46,323 nucleotides of DNA from Myxococcales bacterium (GTDB lineage Bacteria > Myxococcota_A > Polyangia > Haliangiales > Haliangiaceae), in the NCBI GenBank assembly GCA_011526095.1, contig WYBA01000483.1, forward strand, positions 1 through 46,323, in the 5' to 3' direction. Under the pieces are notes generated by a model, which saw only the letters and a list, made by a program, of their open reading frames with translations, was not told the origin of the DNA and searched no databases. The first letter of the stretch is position 1. Every line of letters begins with the position of its first letter. Position numbers and translations under genes: made by a program. Below are positions 8,082 to 16,137 of this stretch, piece by piece.

Positions 8082-8114
8082 CCGCGCCGGCGCACGCGGC
8101 GCGCGCGCGGCCGA

Positions 8115-8124
8115 TGCTATAGAT
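8115..8124 (+). promoter_or_regulatory. Extended -10 promoter element of the aminopeptidase gene
   Basis: TGCTATAGAT resembles an extended -10 (TGn followed by TATAGA) and stands out in a region with almost no A/T. It ends 5 nt before the ATG, so transcription would start at or next to the start codon, suggesting a leaderless mRNA. No -35 is evident. The same TGCTAnnnT pattern precedes other genes in the window. Confidence 0.5.
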
Positions 8125-8129
8125 CGCGG

Positions 8130-9485
8130 ATGCTCGATCCGTCGGTCTTCGCGGCGCGCCGCGAGGCGTACATGCGCGCGCTCGGCCCCGACGCCGTCGC
8201 GGTGGTCTGCTCGCTGCCCGAGCGGCTCCGCAACGGCGACAGCCACTACCGGTTCCGCCAGCACTCCGACGTCTACTACCTCACCGGCTTCACCGAGCCC
8301 GAGGCCGTCCTCGTGCTGCGCCCGGGCGCGCCCGAGCCGAGCGCCGCGAGCGACGGCGCCGACGGCGGCGATGCCCGCGTCACGATGTTCGTCCGCCCGC
8401 GCGACCCGGAGATGGAGACGTGGGAGGGGCGGCGCGCGGGCGTCGAGGGCGCGCGGGAGCGCTACGGCGCCGGCGCCGCGTTCCCGATCGCCGAGCTCGA
8501 CACCCGGCTGTGGGGGCTGATCGCCAACCACGAGGAGCTGCACTACTCGGTCGGCCTCGACGACGAGATGGACCTGCGGATCACCGCGGCGATCGCCAGG
8601 CTCCGCAAGTCCGAGAAGCGCGGCCGCCGCCCGCCGCGCGCGATCGTCGATCCGCGCACCGTCCTGCACGAGCACCGGCTGCGCAAGTCGCCCGAGGAGG
8701 TCGCGATCCTGCGCAAGGCGTGCGCGATCACCGCGCTCGCCCACCGCGCGGCGATGGCGGCCGGCCGCCCCGGGACGTTCGAGTACGAGCTCGAGGCGGT
8801 CATCGACTACACGTTCCGCCGCCACGGCGGCGCGGGCGCGGGCTACGGCACGATCGTGGGCTCGGGCGAGAACGCGACGATCCTCCACTACGTCGAGAAC
8901 AACCAGGCGATCGCCGACGGCGACCTCGTGCTGATCGACGCCGGCTGCGAGTACGCGCACTACACCGCCGACATCACGCGGACGTGGCCGGCGTCCGGGC
9001 GGTTCACGCCGGCGCAGCGCGCGGTCTACGAGCTGGTGCTGCGGGCGCAGGAGGGCGCGATCGCCCTCGCCCGCCCCGGCGCGACGATCGACCAGCTCCA
9101 CGATCATTGCGTCCGCACGCTCACCGCGGGGATGATCGAGCTGGGCCTGCTGTCGGGGACGGTCGACGAGCGCGTCGCCGACCTGACCTACAAGCGGTTC
9201 TTCATGCACGGCACGTCGCACTGGCTCGGCATGGACGTGCACGACGTCGGGGCGTACACGCACGGCGGCACGGCGCGCCCGCTCGAGCCCGGCATGGTGA
9301 TCACGATCGAGCCCGGGCTCTACGTCGCGCCCGACGCGCCGGACGTGCCCGACGCGCTGCGCGGCATCGGCGTGCGGATCGAGGACGACGTGCTGATCAC
9401 CGCCGACGGCCACGAGGTCCTCACCTCGGCCACGCCCAAGCAGGTGGCCGACGTCGAGGCCGCGTGCGGCGCAGCCGCGGCGTGA
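8130..9485 (+). CDS. pepP: Xaa-Pro aminopeptidase (M24B family)
   Basis: A 451-residue cytosolic metallopeptidase that removes N-terminal residues preceding proline. Residues 5-150 form the aminopeptidase P N-terminal domain (R-F-R-Q-H-S-D-V-Y-Y-L-T-G). Residues 185-440 form the pita-bread catalytic domain with all five metal ligands: D270 (L-I-D-A-G), D281 (T-A-D-I-T-R-T), H364 (G-T-S-H-W-L-G), E394 (T-I-E-P-G-L-Y) and E418 (R-I-E-D-D-V). H253 and H371 match the accessory histidines. Length is normal for the family. It appears to be transcribed alone from an extended -10 immediately upstream. Confidence 0.92.
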   Translation: MLDPSVFAARREAYMRALGPDAVAVVCSLPERLRNGDSHYRFRQHSDVYYLTGFTEPEAVLVLRPGAPEPSAASDGADGGDARVTMFVRPRDPEMETWEGRRAGVEGARERYGAGAAFPIAELDTRLWGLIANHEELHYSVGLDDEMDLRITAAIARLRKSEKRGRRPPRAIVDPRTVLHEHRLRKSPEEVAILRKACAITALAHRAAMAAGRPGTFEYELEAVIDYTFRRHGGAGAGYGTIVGSGENATILHYVENNQAIADGDLVLIDAGCEYAHYTADITRTWPASGRFTPAQRAVYELVLRAQEGAIALARPGATIDQLHDHCVRTLTAGMIELGLLSGTVDERVADLTYKRFFMHGTSHWLGMDVHDVGAYTHGGTARPLEPGMVITIEPGLYVAPDAPDVPDALRGIGVRIEDDVLITADGHEVLTSATPKQVADVEAACGAAAA

Positions 9486-9717
9486 CGATCGCGCGCTGAC
9501 CGCCGCTGTCAGGGCCGAGTGGTGGGGGCCGAGTCGCCAACACTCCGACCCACCCCCCACCTGGAAGTGACGACACGGGCCAGGACCGCGCCCAACCGCC
9601 CGGGATCACGAGGGAGTCGAACTGGGGTTCGTTGACCCGAGCGCGGCACGACGCGTGCTGTAGGTCCATCTCGCCGGACCCGCTCCACGCCAACGCCTTC
9701 GACAGGGGAACCCCACG

Positions 9718-11013
9718 ATGCGCACCCTCCGACTCGCTCTCCTCGGCGCGACCCTCACCCTCCCGACGACCGCTCTCGCCGAATCGCAGAGCAGCCCGCT
9801 CGATCCCGCCGAGCTCGAGATCGAGGAGTTCCAGGCGCCGGTCCAGGGCTGGATGGTCGCCGAGCGCCCGAGCGGCATCCAGACGGTGCGCCAGGTGCTG
9901 CCGTCGACCGGCATCGTCGCCCACGGCGGCAGCGATCGGGTGATCCTCTACATGAACCGCGCCGGCACGACGCTGTCGCCGGGCAACAACGACGCGCGCA
10001 CCAACCGCTCGACCCTGGTCGGGCAGACGACGGCGATCCCGGCGTGGAGCACGGCGAACTCGGCGGCGTGGCAGCAGATCATGGAGTGCACGCGCACCAT
10101 GTGGGCGCCGTTCAACGTGACGGTGACCGACGTCGACCCGGGCAACGTCCCGCACTACGAGTCGATCGTGACGACCCAGCCCGGCGTGATCGGGATGGAC
10201 CAGGGCGTCGGCGGCGTGTCGCCGTACACGATCGGCTGCGACGTCATCCCCAACTCGATCGTGTTCACCTTCGCCGATGCGTTCGGCGGTGACCCCGAGA
10301 CGATCTGCGAGGTCGTCGGCCAGGAGGCCGCGCACTCGTTCGGCCTCGACCACCAGCTGCTCGCGTCCGACCCGATGACGTACCTGCAGTACAACGGGCT
10401 GCAGTCGTTCAAGGACCAGACCGTGAGCTGCGGCGAGTACTCGCAGCGCGCGTGCGGCCTGCAGGGCGAGTGCGGGGCGAACCAGAACAGCTACCAGATG
10501 CTGATGCAGCGGATCGGGCCCAACGGCCCGGCCGGCGGCGCGCCGGTCGCCGCGATCACCTCGCCGTCCAACGGCGCGACGGTGTCGCCGGGCTTCACCG
10601 TGACGGTCGACGCCAGCGACACCGACGGCTCGGTCGCCCGCGTCGAGCTGTGGATCGACGGCGCGCTGTCCGACACCCGGACGTCGGCGCCGTTCTCGTT
10701 CCAGACCGCGACCAGCCTCACGCTGGGCGATCACACCGTCCAGACGATCGCCTACGACAACACCGGCGCCGCGTCCGAGCCGGCCCAGATCACCGTGACC
10801 GTGTCGCAGAGCGGCGGCGGGGGCGGCGGCGATGGCGACGGCGACGGCGACGGCGACGGGTCGGGCAACGGCGACGGCAACGGCGACGGCAACGGCGACG
10901 GCTCGCCGTCGGACCTGGTCGGCGGCTGCCAGGCGGGCGGCGGCTCGGCGTCCTCGCTCGGCCTGCTCGGCCTGGCCGTGGTCGGCCTGCTGCGCCGCCG
11001 GCGCCGCGCCTGA
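9718..11013 (+). CDS. Exported metzincin-like protein with Ig-like domain and MYXO-CTERM tail
   Basis: A 431-residue surface protein. A signal peptide (cleavage near A-L-A-E, residue 21) precedes a metalloprotease-like domain (about 60-265) whose zinc motif reads Q202-E203-A-A-H206-S-F-G-L-D-H212 instead of H-E-x-x-H-x-x-G-x-x-H, followed by a Met-turn-like D-P-M-T-Y at 219-223. The first zinc His is thus Gln while the catalytic Glu and two His remain, so activity is uncertain. Residues 276-362 form a bacterial Ig-like domain; 366-395 are a Gly-Asp/Gly-Asn linker; the last 30 residues are a MYXO-CTERM sorting tail (V-G-G-C-Q-A-G-G-G-S, hydrophobic helix, five Arg). It is expected to be processed at Cys404 and anchored at the surface. 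AGGGGA precedes the ATG. Confidence 0.85.
   Translation: MRTLRLALLGATLTLPTTALAESQSSPLDPAELEIEEFQAPVQGWMVAERPSGIQTVRQVLPSTGIVAHGGSDRVILYMNRAGTTLSPGNNDARTNRSTLVGQTTAIPAWSTANSAAWQQIMECTRTMWAPFNVTVTDVDPGNVPHYESIVTTQPGVIGMDQGVGGVSPYTIGCDVIPNSIVFTFADAFGGDPETICEVVGQEAAHSFGLDHQLLASDPMTYLQYNGLQSFKDQTVSCGEYSQRACGLQGECGANQNSYQMLMQRIGPNGPAGGAPVAAITSPSNGATVSPGFTVTVDASDTDGSVARVELWIDGALSDTRTSAPFSFQTATSLTLGDHTVQTIAYDNTGAASEPAQITVTVSQSGGGGGGDGDGDGDGDGSGNGDGNGDGNGDGSPSDLVGGCQAGGGSASSLGLLGLAVVGLLRRRRRA
10834..10902 (+). repeat. GGCGAC/GGCAAC repeat coding for Gly-Asp/Gly-Asn linker
   Basis: An imperfect hexanucleotide repeat of about 11 units inside the metzincin-like gene. It encodes alternating Gly-Asp and Gly-Asn (one Gly-Ser), a flexible spacer holding the folded domains away from the membrane-proximal sorting tail. 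Confidence 0.85.
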
Positions 11014-11102
11014 CCCCCACGGCGGCGCTTGCCCAAACCAGCGCTTGCCCTCGCCGAGGCGCCCGGGTAGAACGGGCGCCTTTCGCGTTCCGGAGTCCTC
11101 CC

Positions 11103-11396
11103 ATGTCGCTCACCGGCAAGCAGCGCCGCCACCTCCGTGCCCTCGGGCACGACCTCGCCCCCGTCGCCCTGATCGGCAAGGACGGCCTGAGCGAGGCGTT
11201 CGTCGCGGCGGTCGACCACGCCCTGGGCGACCACGAGCTGATCAAGATCAAGCTGCTCGACTCCGCGGCGCTCGATCGCCACGACGCGGCCGAGGCGCTC
11301 GCGACCCAGACGCACAGCCAGGTCGCCCAGGTCCTCGGCAAGACGATCCTGCTCTACCGCCCGGATCCCGAGGCGCCGCGGATCACGCTGCCCTAG
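11103..11396 (+). CDS. yhbY: YhbY/CRS1-YhbY-domain RNA-binding protein
   Basis: A 97-residue protein matching the bacterial YhbY family in full length. It begins L-T-G-K-Q-R-R-H-L-R-A-L-G-H, typical of the first helix, followed by the RNA-binding loop G-K-D-G (25-28, the GxxG signature), E-L-I-K-I-K, and a closing V-L-G-K-T-I-L-L-Y-R. The family binds precursors of the large ribosomal subunit and acts in ribosome assembly. It is monocistronic here, with a candidate intrinsic terminator directly after it. The ATG at 11103 follows GGAGTCC. Confidence 0.93.
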   Translation: MSLTGKQRRHLRALGHDLAPVALIGKDGLSEAFVAAVDHALGDHELIKIKLLDSAALDRHDAAEALATQTHSQVAQVLGKTILLYRPDPEAPRITLP

Positions 11397-11405
11397 CCGG
11401 GCGCG

Positions 11406-11434
11406 AGCCGCCCGCGCGGGCGCTGCGACTTTTT
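11406..11434 (+). terminator. Candidate intrinsic terminator after yhbY
   Basis: The core palindrome GCCCGCGCGGGC (11410-11421) can form a stem with a GCGC loop, extended by AGC/GCT across a one-base bulge, followed within six bases by a run of five T (11430-11434), a rare T tract in this GC-rich sequence. Confidence 0.55.
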
Positions 11435-11455
11435 CCGTGACGTCGACGTCGCAAG

Positions 11456-11484
11456 GCGTCACGACGGCGTCACGGGGGTGTAAC
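11456..11484 (+). promoter_or_regulatory. Putative Pho box upstream of phoB
   Basis: Three heptamers spaced exactly 11 bp: GCGTCAC (11456), GCGTCAC (11467) and GTGTAAC (11478). PhoB is known to bind direct repeats with 11-bp period (E. coli CTGTCAT-type half-sites). A weak -10 (TAGGGA, 11496-11501) lies the expected distance downstream, just before the phoB ATG at 11508, implying autoregulation. Confidence 0.6.
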
Positions 11485-11507
11485 CTGCCCCGTGGTAGGG
11501 ATTCCCC

Positions 11508-12218
11508 ATGCAGGGACTCATCCTCCTCGTCGAGGACGAACAGGACCTCGCCGCGACCCTCGAGTACAACCTCCAGCGCGAGGGGTACCTCACGCGGGTC
11601 GCGCACGACGGTCAGGCCGGGCTCGACGCCGCGATGCAGGAGCCGCTGCCCGATGCGATCGTCCTCGACCTCATGCTCCCCGACCTGTCCGGCACCGAGG
11701 TGTGCCGGCGGCTGCGCGAGTCGGAGCGCACGCGTGAGATCCCGATCATCATGTGCACGGCCAAGGGCAGCGAGATCGACCGCGTCGTCGGGTTCGAGCT
11801 CGGCGCCGACGACTACGTCGTCAAGCCGTACAGCGTGCGCGAGCTCGTCCTGCGGATCCGCGCGCTGCTCCGCCGCGCCCGCGCCGCCGGCGCCGAGGCC
11901 GAGCCCGAGGTCGTGCGGTTCGGCCGGCTGCGCGTCGACCGCGAGGCGCACCGCGCCTGGGTCGACGACAAGGAGGTCAGCCTCACCGCGCTCGAGTTCC
12001 GCCTGCTCTACGCGTTCCTGTCGCGCAAGGGCCGGGTCCAGACCCGCGACGCGCTGCTCAGCGACGTCTGGGGGATCGACGCCGAGGTCACGACCCGCAC
12101 CGTCGACACCCACGTCAAGCGGCTGCGCGAGAAGCTGGGCGAGGCGGGCGACTACATCGAGACGCTGCGCGGCGTCGGCTACCGGTTCCGCGACACCCCC
12201 GACGAAGCGGTCGCGTGA
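11508..12218 (+). CDS. phoB: Phosphate regulon response regulator PhoB (OmpR/PhoB family)
   Basis: A 236-residue regulator. The receiver domain (1-120) has the acidic residues E9-D10-E11, phosphoacceptor D54 (V-L-D-L-M-L-P), T84 and K106 (V-V-K-P-Y). The winged-helix DNA-binding domain occupies about 130-232, with the recognition-helix region R-T-V-D-T-H-V-K-R-L-R-E-K-L and the wing G-V-G-Y-R-F. The OmpR-type fold alone would not identify PhoB, but the adjacent PhoR-like kinase and pstSCAB make the assignment strong. Phosphorylated protein should bind the 11-bp-phased repeats found upstream of phoB, pstS, the porin gene and the DUF47-pit operon. Confidence 0.9.
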   Translation: MQGLILLVEDEQDLAATLEYNLQREGYLTRVAHDGQAGLDAAMQEPLPDAIVLDLMLPDLSGTEVCRRLRESERTREIPIIMCTAKGSEIDRVVGFELGADDYVVKPYSVRELVLRIRALLRRARAAGAEAEPEVVRFGRLRVDREAHRAWVDDKEVSLTALEFRLLYAFLSRKGRVQTRDALLSDVWGIDAEVTTRTVDTHVKRLREKLGEAGDYIETLRGVGYRFRDTPDEAVA

Positions 12219-12266
12219 TCGCGCCCGGCGCGCGAACGGCGTGACGAGCGTGAGGGGCGTGAGCCG

Positions 12267-14036
12267 GTGACGGGCGGGGTGCGCGCGCGGCTGTTCGCGG
12301 CGTCGATCGCCGTGATCGTGGTCGTCGGGCTGGTGTCGACGCTGGTGCTGCGCCACGAGGTCGCCGACACGGTCGAGGCCGGGCTCGAGGCCGAGGTCGT
12401 CCGCCAGGCGCGCGCCGCGGCGATCGCGATCGAGGGGCTGCCCACGATCGAGGGCGAGCCGGCGGCGGCGCTGATCCGCCGGCTCGCCGAGGCCACCGGC
12501 GCCCGGGTCGAGGTGTTCGCGGCCGACGGCGCCGCGCTCGCGCGCTCGGCCGACGCCGGGGTCGCGCACGACGTGCACGAGCGCCCCGAGGTGCGCGCGG
12601 TGCTCGGCGGGGCGGAGGTCGGCCTCGACCACCGCGGCGGCCGGCTCGTCGTCGCGGTGCCGTGGCGCGGCCCCGACGGGCGCGGCGGCGTCGTCCGGCT
12701 GTCGGCGCCGATGCGCGACCTCGGCGCCGCCTACCACCGGCTCCACCTGCTGATCGCGGCCGCGGCGGTCCTCGGCATCGTCGTCGCGGTCGCGATGACG
12801 CTGCTGGCGTCGCGCCTGATGAACCGCGCGGTGCGCGACCTCGCCGCCGGCACCCGCGACATGGCGCTCGGCCGCGCGCGCCGTGTCGTCGTCGACGACG
12901 ACGACCTCGGCGACGTCGGCGTGTGGATCAACCACCTCGCCGAGGACGTCGACCGCGCGGCGACCGCGCTCGACCACGAGCGGCAGGTGCTCGGCTCGAT
13001 CCTCGACGGCGTCAGCCACGGCGTGGTCGGGCTCGACGACGACCGCCGGATCACCGTGATGAACGAGGCCGCGCGGACGCAGCTCGAGCTGGGGTCGACG
13101 CCGATCGGCGAGGCGTTCATCGATCACGTGCGGCTGCCCGGCCTGGTCGAGCTGATCGCGGCGCCGGGCAGCGCCGGCCCGGTCGAGATCTCCGCGCCCG
13201 GCGGCGCGCGCCTCACCGCCCGCGTCGTCGCGCTGTCGGCGGGCCGCGGGCGCCTGCTGCTGCTCGAGGACGTCACCGCGATGCGCCGGCTCGAGACGAT
13301 CCGCAGCGACTTCGTCGCCAACGTCTCGCACGAGCTCCGCACGCCGGTGGCGATCATCCGCGCCAACGCCGAGACCCTGCTGTCCGGCGCCAAGGACGAG
13401 CCGCGGATCGCCGGCAAGCTGATCGAGGGGATGCACCGCAACGCCGAGCGGCTGACCAACCTGCTCAACGACCTGCTCGACCTGTCGCGGCTCGAGGCGG
13501 GGCATCACGCGGTCGACCTCGCGCCGATCGTGGTGCGCGAGGCGATCGACCAGGCCGTGGCCTCGCTCGGCGCGCGCGCCGAGGCGCGCGGCGTGACGAT
13601 CGTGGTCGACGCGCCGGACGAGCTGTGCGCCCGCGCCGACGCCCACGCGCTCGATCAGGTGCTGGTCAACCTCACCGACAACGCGATCAAGTACACGGAC
13701 AAGCAGGGCAAGGTCTGGGTCGAGGCGCGGCGCGACGGCGACCGGGTCCGGATCCAGGTCCGGGACGACGGCCCGGGGATCGCGCCGCGGCACCGCGAGC
13801 GCGTGTTCGAGCGGTTCTACCGGGTCGACCCCGGGCGCTCCCGCGAGCTGGGCGGGACCGGCCTGGGCCTGTCGATCGTGAAGCACCTGGTGGAGAACAT
13901 GGGCGGGACGGTCGGGGTCGCCCCGAACGAGCCGCGAGGGACGATCTTCTGGGTCGCCCTGCCCGTCGCAGAAGACAGCGATCCCGACGGGTTAGAGGTC
14001 GCCGTCACCGGGTCGCCAACTGTCGCAACGCTGTGA
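12267..14036 (+). CDS. phoR: Phosphate regulon sensor histidine kinase PhoR
   Basis: A 589-residue membrane kinase. TM1 (about 8-28) and TM2 (about 160-186) flank a periplasmic domain of 130 residues, larger than the minimal E. coli sensor and more like the extracytoplasmic domain of Gram-positive PhoR. A HAMP-like segment (187-240) and a PAS domain (242-335) follow, then HisKA with H355 (V-S-H-E-L-R-T-P) and HATPase_c with the N box (N-L-T-D-N-A-I-K-Y, 468-476), G1 (D-D-G-P-G, 500-504) and G2 (G-G-T-G-L-G-L-S, 529-536). The start is GTG, 48 bp after phoB. Its last codons overlap the Pho box of pstS. Confidence 0.9.
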   Translation: MTGGVRARLFAASIAVIVVVGLVSTLVLRHEVADTVEAGLEAEVVRQARAAAIAIEGLPTIEGEPAAALIRRLAEATGARVEVFAADGAALARSADAGVAHDVHERPEVRAVLGGAEVGLDHRGGRLVVAVPWRGPDGRGGVVRLSAPMRDLGAAYHRLHLLIAAAAVLGIVVAVAMTLLASRLMNRAVRDLAAGTRDMALGRARRVVVDDDDLGDVGVWINHLAEDVDRAATALDHERQVLGSILDGVSHGVVGLDDDRRITVMNEAARTQLELGSTPIGEAFIDHVRLPGLVELIAAPGSAGPVEISAPGGARLTARVVALSAGRGRLLLLEDVTAMRRLETIRSDFVANVSHELRTPVAIIRANAETLLSGAKDEPRIAGKLIEGMHRNAERLTNLLNDLLDLSRLEAGHHAVDLAPIVVREAIDQAVASLGARAEARGVTIVVDAPDELCARADAHALDQVLVNLTDNAIKYTDKQGKVWVEARRDGDRVRIQVRDDGPGIAPRHRERVFERFYRVDPGRSRELGGTGLGLSIVKHLVENMGGTVGVAPNEPRGTIFWVALPVAEDSDPDGLEVAVTGSPTVATL

Positions 14037-14052
14037 CAGTCCCGTCACACAG
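14020..14052 (+). promoter_or_regulatory. Putative Pho box upstream of pstS
   Basis: Three consecutive 11-bp units: CTGTCGCAACG, CTGTGACAGTC and CCGTCACACAG. The first two begin with the CTGT of the classical PhoB half-site. The box starts inside the end of phoR and ends 35 bp before the preferred pstS start, leaving room for a PhoB-dependent -10 and a short leader. Confidence 0.65.
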
Positions 14053-14087
14053 CCTTGCCACGGTGCCGGCACATGTTGACGACGACG

Positions 14088-15164
14088 ATGCGCACCCTGG
14101 GTGCGGCCCTGGTCCTGCTCTCCCTCCCCGCGCTCACCACCGCCTGTAGCAAGCGCAAGGACGGCGGCGGCAGCGGCAAGGCCACCGAGACGGCCACCGG
14201 CACGGGCGGCGCCACCGGCACGCCGGCGCCCAGCGGCGGCGGCCTGGTCAAGGTCGACGGCTCGAGCACGGTGTTCCCGCTGTCGCAGGCGGTCGCCGAG
14301 GAGTACACGCGCGCGGGCAAGGGCGACGTCACGGTCGGTCGCTCTGGCACCGGCGGCGGGTTCAAGATCTTCTGCCGCGGCGAGATCGACGTCACCGGCG
14401 CGTCCCGCCCGATCAAGAAGGAAGAGATCGACGCCTGCAAGTCGGGCGGGATCGAGTACATCGAGCTCGCGGTCGCCTACGACGGCATCGCGGTCGTGGT
14501 GAACCCCAAGAACGACTGGGTCGACCACCTCACCGTCGACGAGCTCAAGAAGATGTGGGCGCCCGAGGCGGCGGAGACGATCAAGACGTGGGCACAGGTC
14601 CGCGACGGCTGGCCCGACAAGCCGCTGACGCTGTTCGGCGCCGGCACCGACTCGGGCACGTACGACTACTTCACCCAGGCGATCGTCGGCAAGGAGCACT
14701 CGAGCCGCGGCGACTACACCGCGAGCGAGGACGACAACGTGCTCGTCACCGGCGTCGCGGGCGCCGAGGGCGGCCTGGGGTTCTTCGGGCTGGCCTACTA
14801 CACCGAGAACAAGGACCGGCTGAAGGTGGTCCCGATCGAGGACGGCAAGGACGACAACGGCAAGGGGCCGATCACGCCGTCGCCCGAGACGGTCAACGAC
14901 GGCACCTACCAGCCGCTGTCGCGCCCGATCTTCATCTACGTGTCGGTCAAGTCGCTGGCCAAGGGCTCGGTCCAGAACTTCGTCTCGTACTACCTCGACG
15001 AGTCCAAGACGCTGGCGCCGGACGTCGGCTACGTCGCGCTGCCCGACAACCTCTACGCCGCGCTGAAGCAGCGCTACACCGAGCGCAAGACCGGGTCGGT
15101 GTTCGAGGGCGGATCGCAGACCGGGATGACGATCGAGAAGCTGTTCGCCGCCGAAGGGAACTGA
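14088..15164 (+). CDS. pstS: Phosphate ABC transporter substrate-binding lipoprotein PstS
   Basis: About 358 residues from the ATG at 14088, which gives a compact lipoprotein signal (Met-Arg, hydrophobic core, lipobox L-T-T-A-C, Cys20) and places the Pho box at a sensible distance; an ATG at 14073 is also possible. A Gly/Thr-rich linker leads to the phosphate-binding fold: D-G-S-S-T-V-F-P-L, R-S-G-T-G-G-G-F (phosphate-binding loop), S-R-P-I-K, and G-T-D-S-G-T-Y-D-Y-F-T. The family delivers periplasmic phosphate to PstCA. Being lipid-anchored is unlike E. coli PstS but seen in other phyla. First gene of pstSCAB, 3 bp before pstC. Confidence 0.93.
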   Translation: MRTLGAALVLLSLPALTTACSKRKDGGGSGKATETATGTGGATGTPAPSGGGLVKVDGSSTVFPLSQAVAEEYTRAGKGDVTVGRSGTGGGFKIFCRGEIDVTGASRPIKKEEIDACKSGGIEYIELAVAYDGIAVVVNPKNDWVDHLTVDELKKMWAPEAAETIKTWAQVRDGWPDKPLTLFGAGTDSGTYDYFTQAIVGKEHSSRGDYTASEDDNVLVTGVAGAEGGLGFFGLAYYTENKDRLKVVPIEDGKDDNGKGPITPSPETVNDGTYQPLSRPIFIYVSVKSLAKGSVQNFVSYYLDESKTLAPDVGYVALPDNLYAALKQRYTERKTGSVFEGGSQTGMTIEKLFAAEGN

Positions 15165-15167
15165 GCC

Positions 15168-16136
15168 GTGGACGCCTCCGCCGCCACCTCGGTCGAGCCG
15201 GTCGCGTCCGGCGCGACGTCGAAGCCGCAGCGCCCGTGGCTCCGCCAGCGCTCGGGCAGCGTCGGCGAACGCGCGATCGAGCTCGGCCTGGCGGCGTGCA
15301 GCCTGGTGTCGATCGTCGTGACGATCGGCATCGTCGTCGTGCTGCTGTACGAGGCGTCGGGGTTCTTCGCCCACGTCTCGCTCGGCGAGTTCCTCGGCGA
15401 CACGATGTGGACGCCGACGTTCACCGACAACCAGCACTTCGGCGTGTGGCCGCTGGTGGTCGGCACGCTGATGACCGCGACGATCGCGATGTCGGTCGCG
15501 CTGCCGTTCGGCCTGCTCGCGGCGATCTACCTGTCCGAGTACGCGGCGCCGCGCACGCGCCGCATGCTCAAGCCGGCGCTCGAGCTGCTCGCGGGCGTGC
15601 CGACGATCGTCTACGGGTTCTTCGCGCTGACCGTGGTGACCCCGTTCCTCCAGGGCTGGTTGCCCGAGCTCGGCGGGTTCAACGCGCTGTCGCCGGGCAT
15701 CGTCATGGGGATCATGATCATCCCGATGGTGTCGTCGCTGTCCGAGGACGCGATCTACGCCGTCCCCGACAGCATCCGCGAGGCGGCGTACGGCCTCGGC
15801 GCGAGCAAGCTACCGACGATCTTCCGCGTGATCGTGCCGTCGGCGTGGTCGGGGATCGCGGCGGCGATGACGCTCGCGGTGTCGCGCGCGATCGGCGAGA
15901 CGATGATCGTCGCGATCGCCGCCGGCCAGAGCAACACGCTGAGCTTCGACCCGCGCGGCCAGACCGAGACGATGACCGCGTACATCGTGCGGATCGCCCA
16001 GGGCGACCTGCCGACCGGCTCGATCGGCTACCAGAGCATCTTCGCGGTCGGCCTGGTGCTGTTCGTCATGACCCTGACGATGAACCTCGTCAGCTACCGC
16101 CTGTCGCGCAAGCTGCGCGCGAGGAACCGGACCTGA
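15168..16136 (+). CDS. pstC: Phosphate ABC transporter permease PstC
   Basis: A 322-residue inner-membrane permease with a 40-residue cytosolic N terminus, then six transmembrane helices. The ABC-interaction (EAA) loop reads E-A-A-Y-G-L-G-A-S-K followed by V-I-V-P, and helix 5 carries S-R-A-I-G-E-T-M, typical of PstC. Between TM1 and TM2 lies a periplasmic loop with W-T-P-T-F-T-D-N-Q-H-F-G-V-W-P-L-V, the usual PstC motif. The start is GTG, 3 bp after pstS; the next gene starts 1 bp after the stop. Confidence 0.95.
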   Translation: MDASAATSVEPVASGATSKPQRPWLRQRSGSVGERAIELGLAACSLVSIVVTIGIVVVLLYEASGFFAHVSLGEFLGDTMWTPTFTDNQHFGVWPLVVGTLMTATIAMSVALPFGLLAAIYLSEYAAPRTRRMLKPALELLAGVPTIVYGFFALTVVTPFLQGWLPELGGFNALSPGIVMGIMIIPMVSSLSEDAIYAVPDSIREAAYGLGASKLPTIFRVIVPSAWSGIAAAMTLAVSRAIGETMIVAIAAGQSNTLSFDPRGQTETMTAYIVRIAQGDLPTGSIGYQSIFAVGLVLFVMTLTMNLVSYRLSRKLRARNRT

Positions 16137-16137
16137 G

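Noticed and set aside
7104..9560. 818-codon open frame on the minus strand
   Set aside because: It is the antisense shadow of the tandem receiver gene and of the aminopeptidase gene, whose motifs are complete; the translation is Arg/Ala/Asp/His low-complexity with no domain.
9486..9717. Hairpins and a TTGACC element in the gap before the metzincin-like gene
   Set aside because: The inverted repeats have only about 5 bp of perfect stem and no acceptable -10 follows the TTGACC, so nothing specific can be supported.
10752..13886. 1044-codon open frame on the minus strand
   Set aside because: Antisense to yhbY, phoB and phoR; long stop-free frames arise by GC bias here and this one has no recognisable motif.
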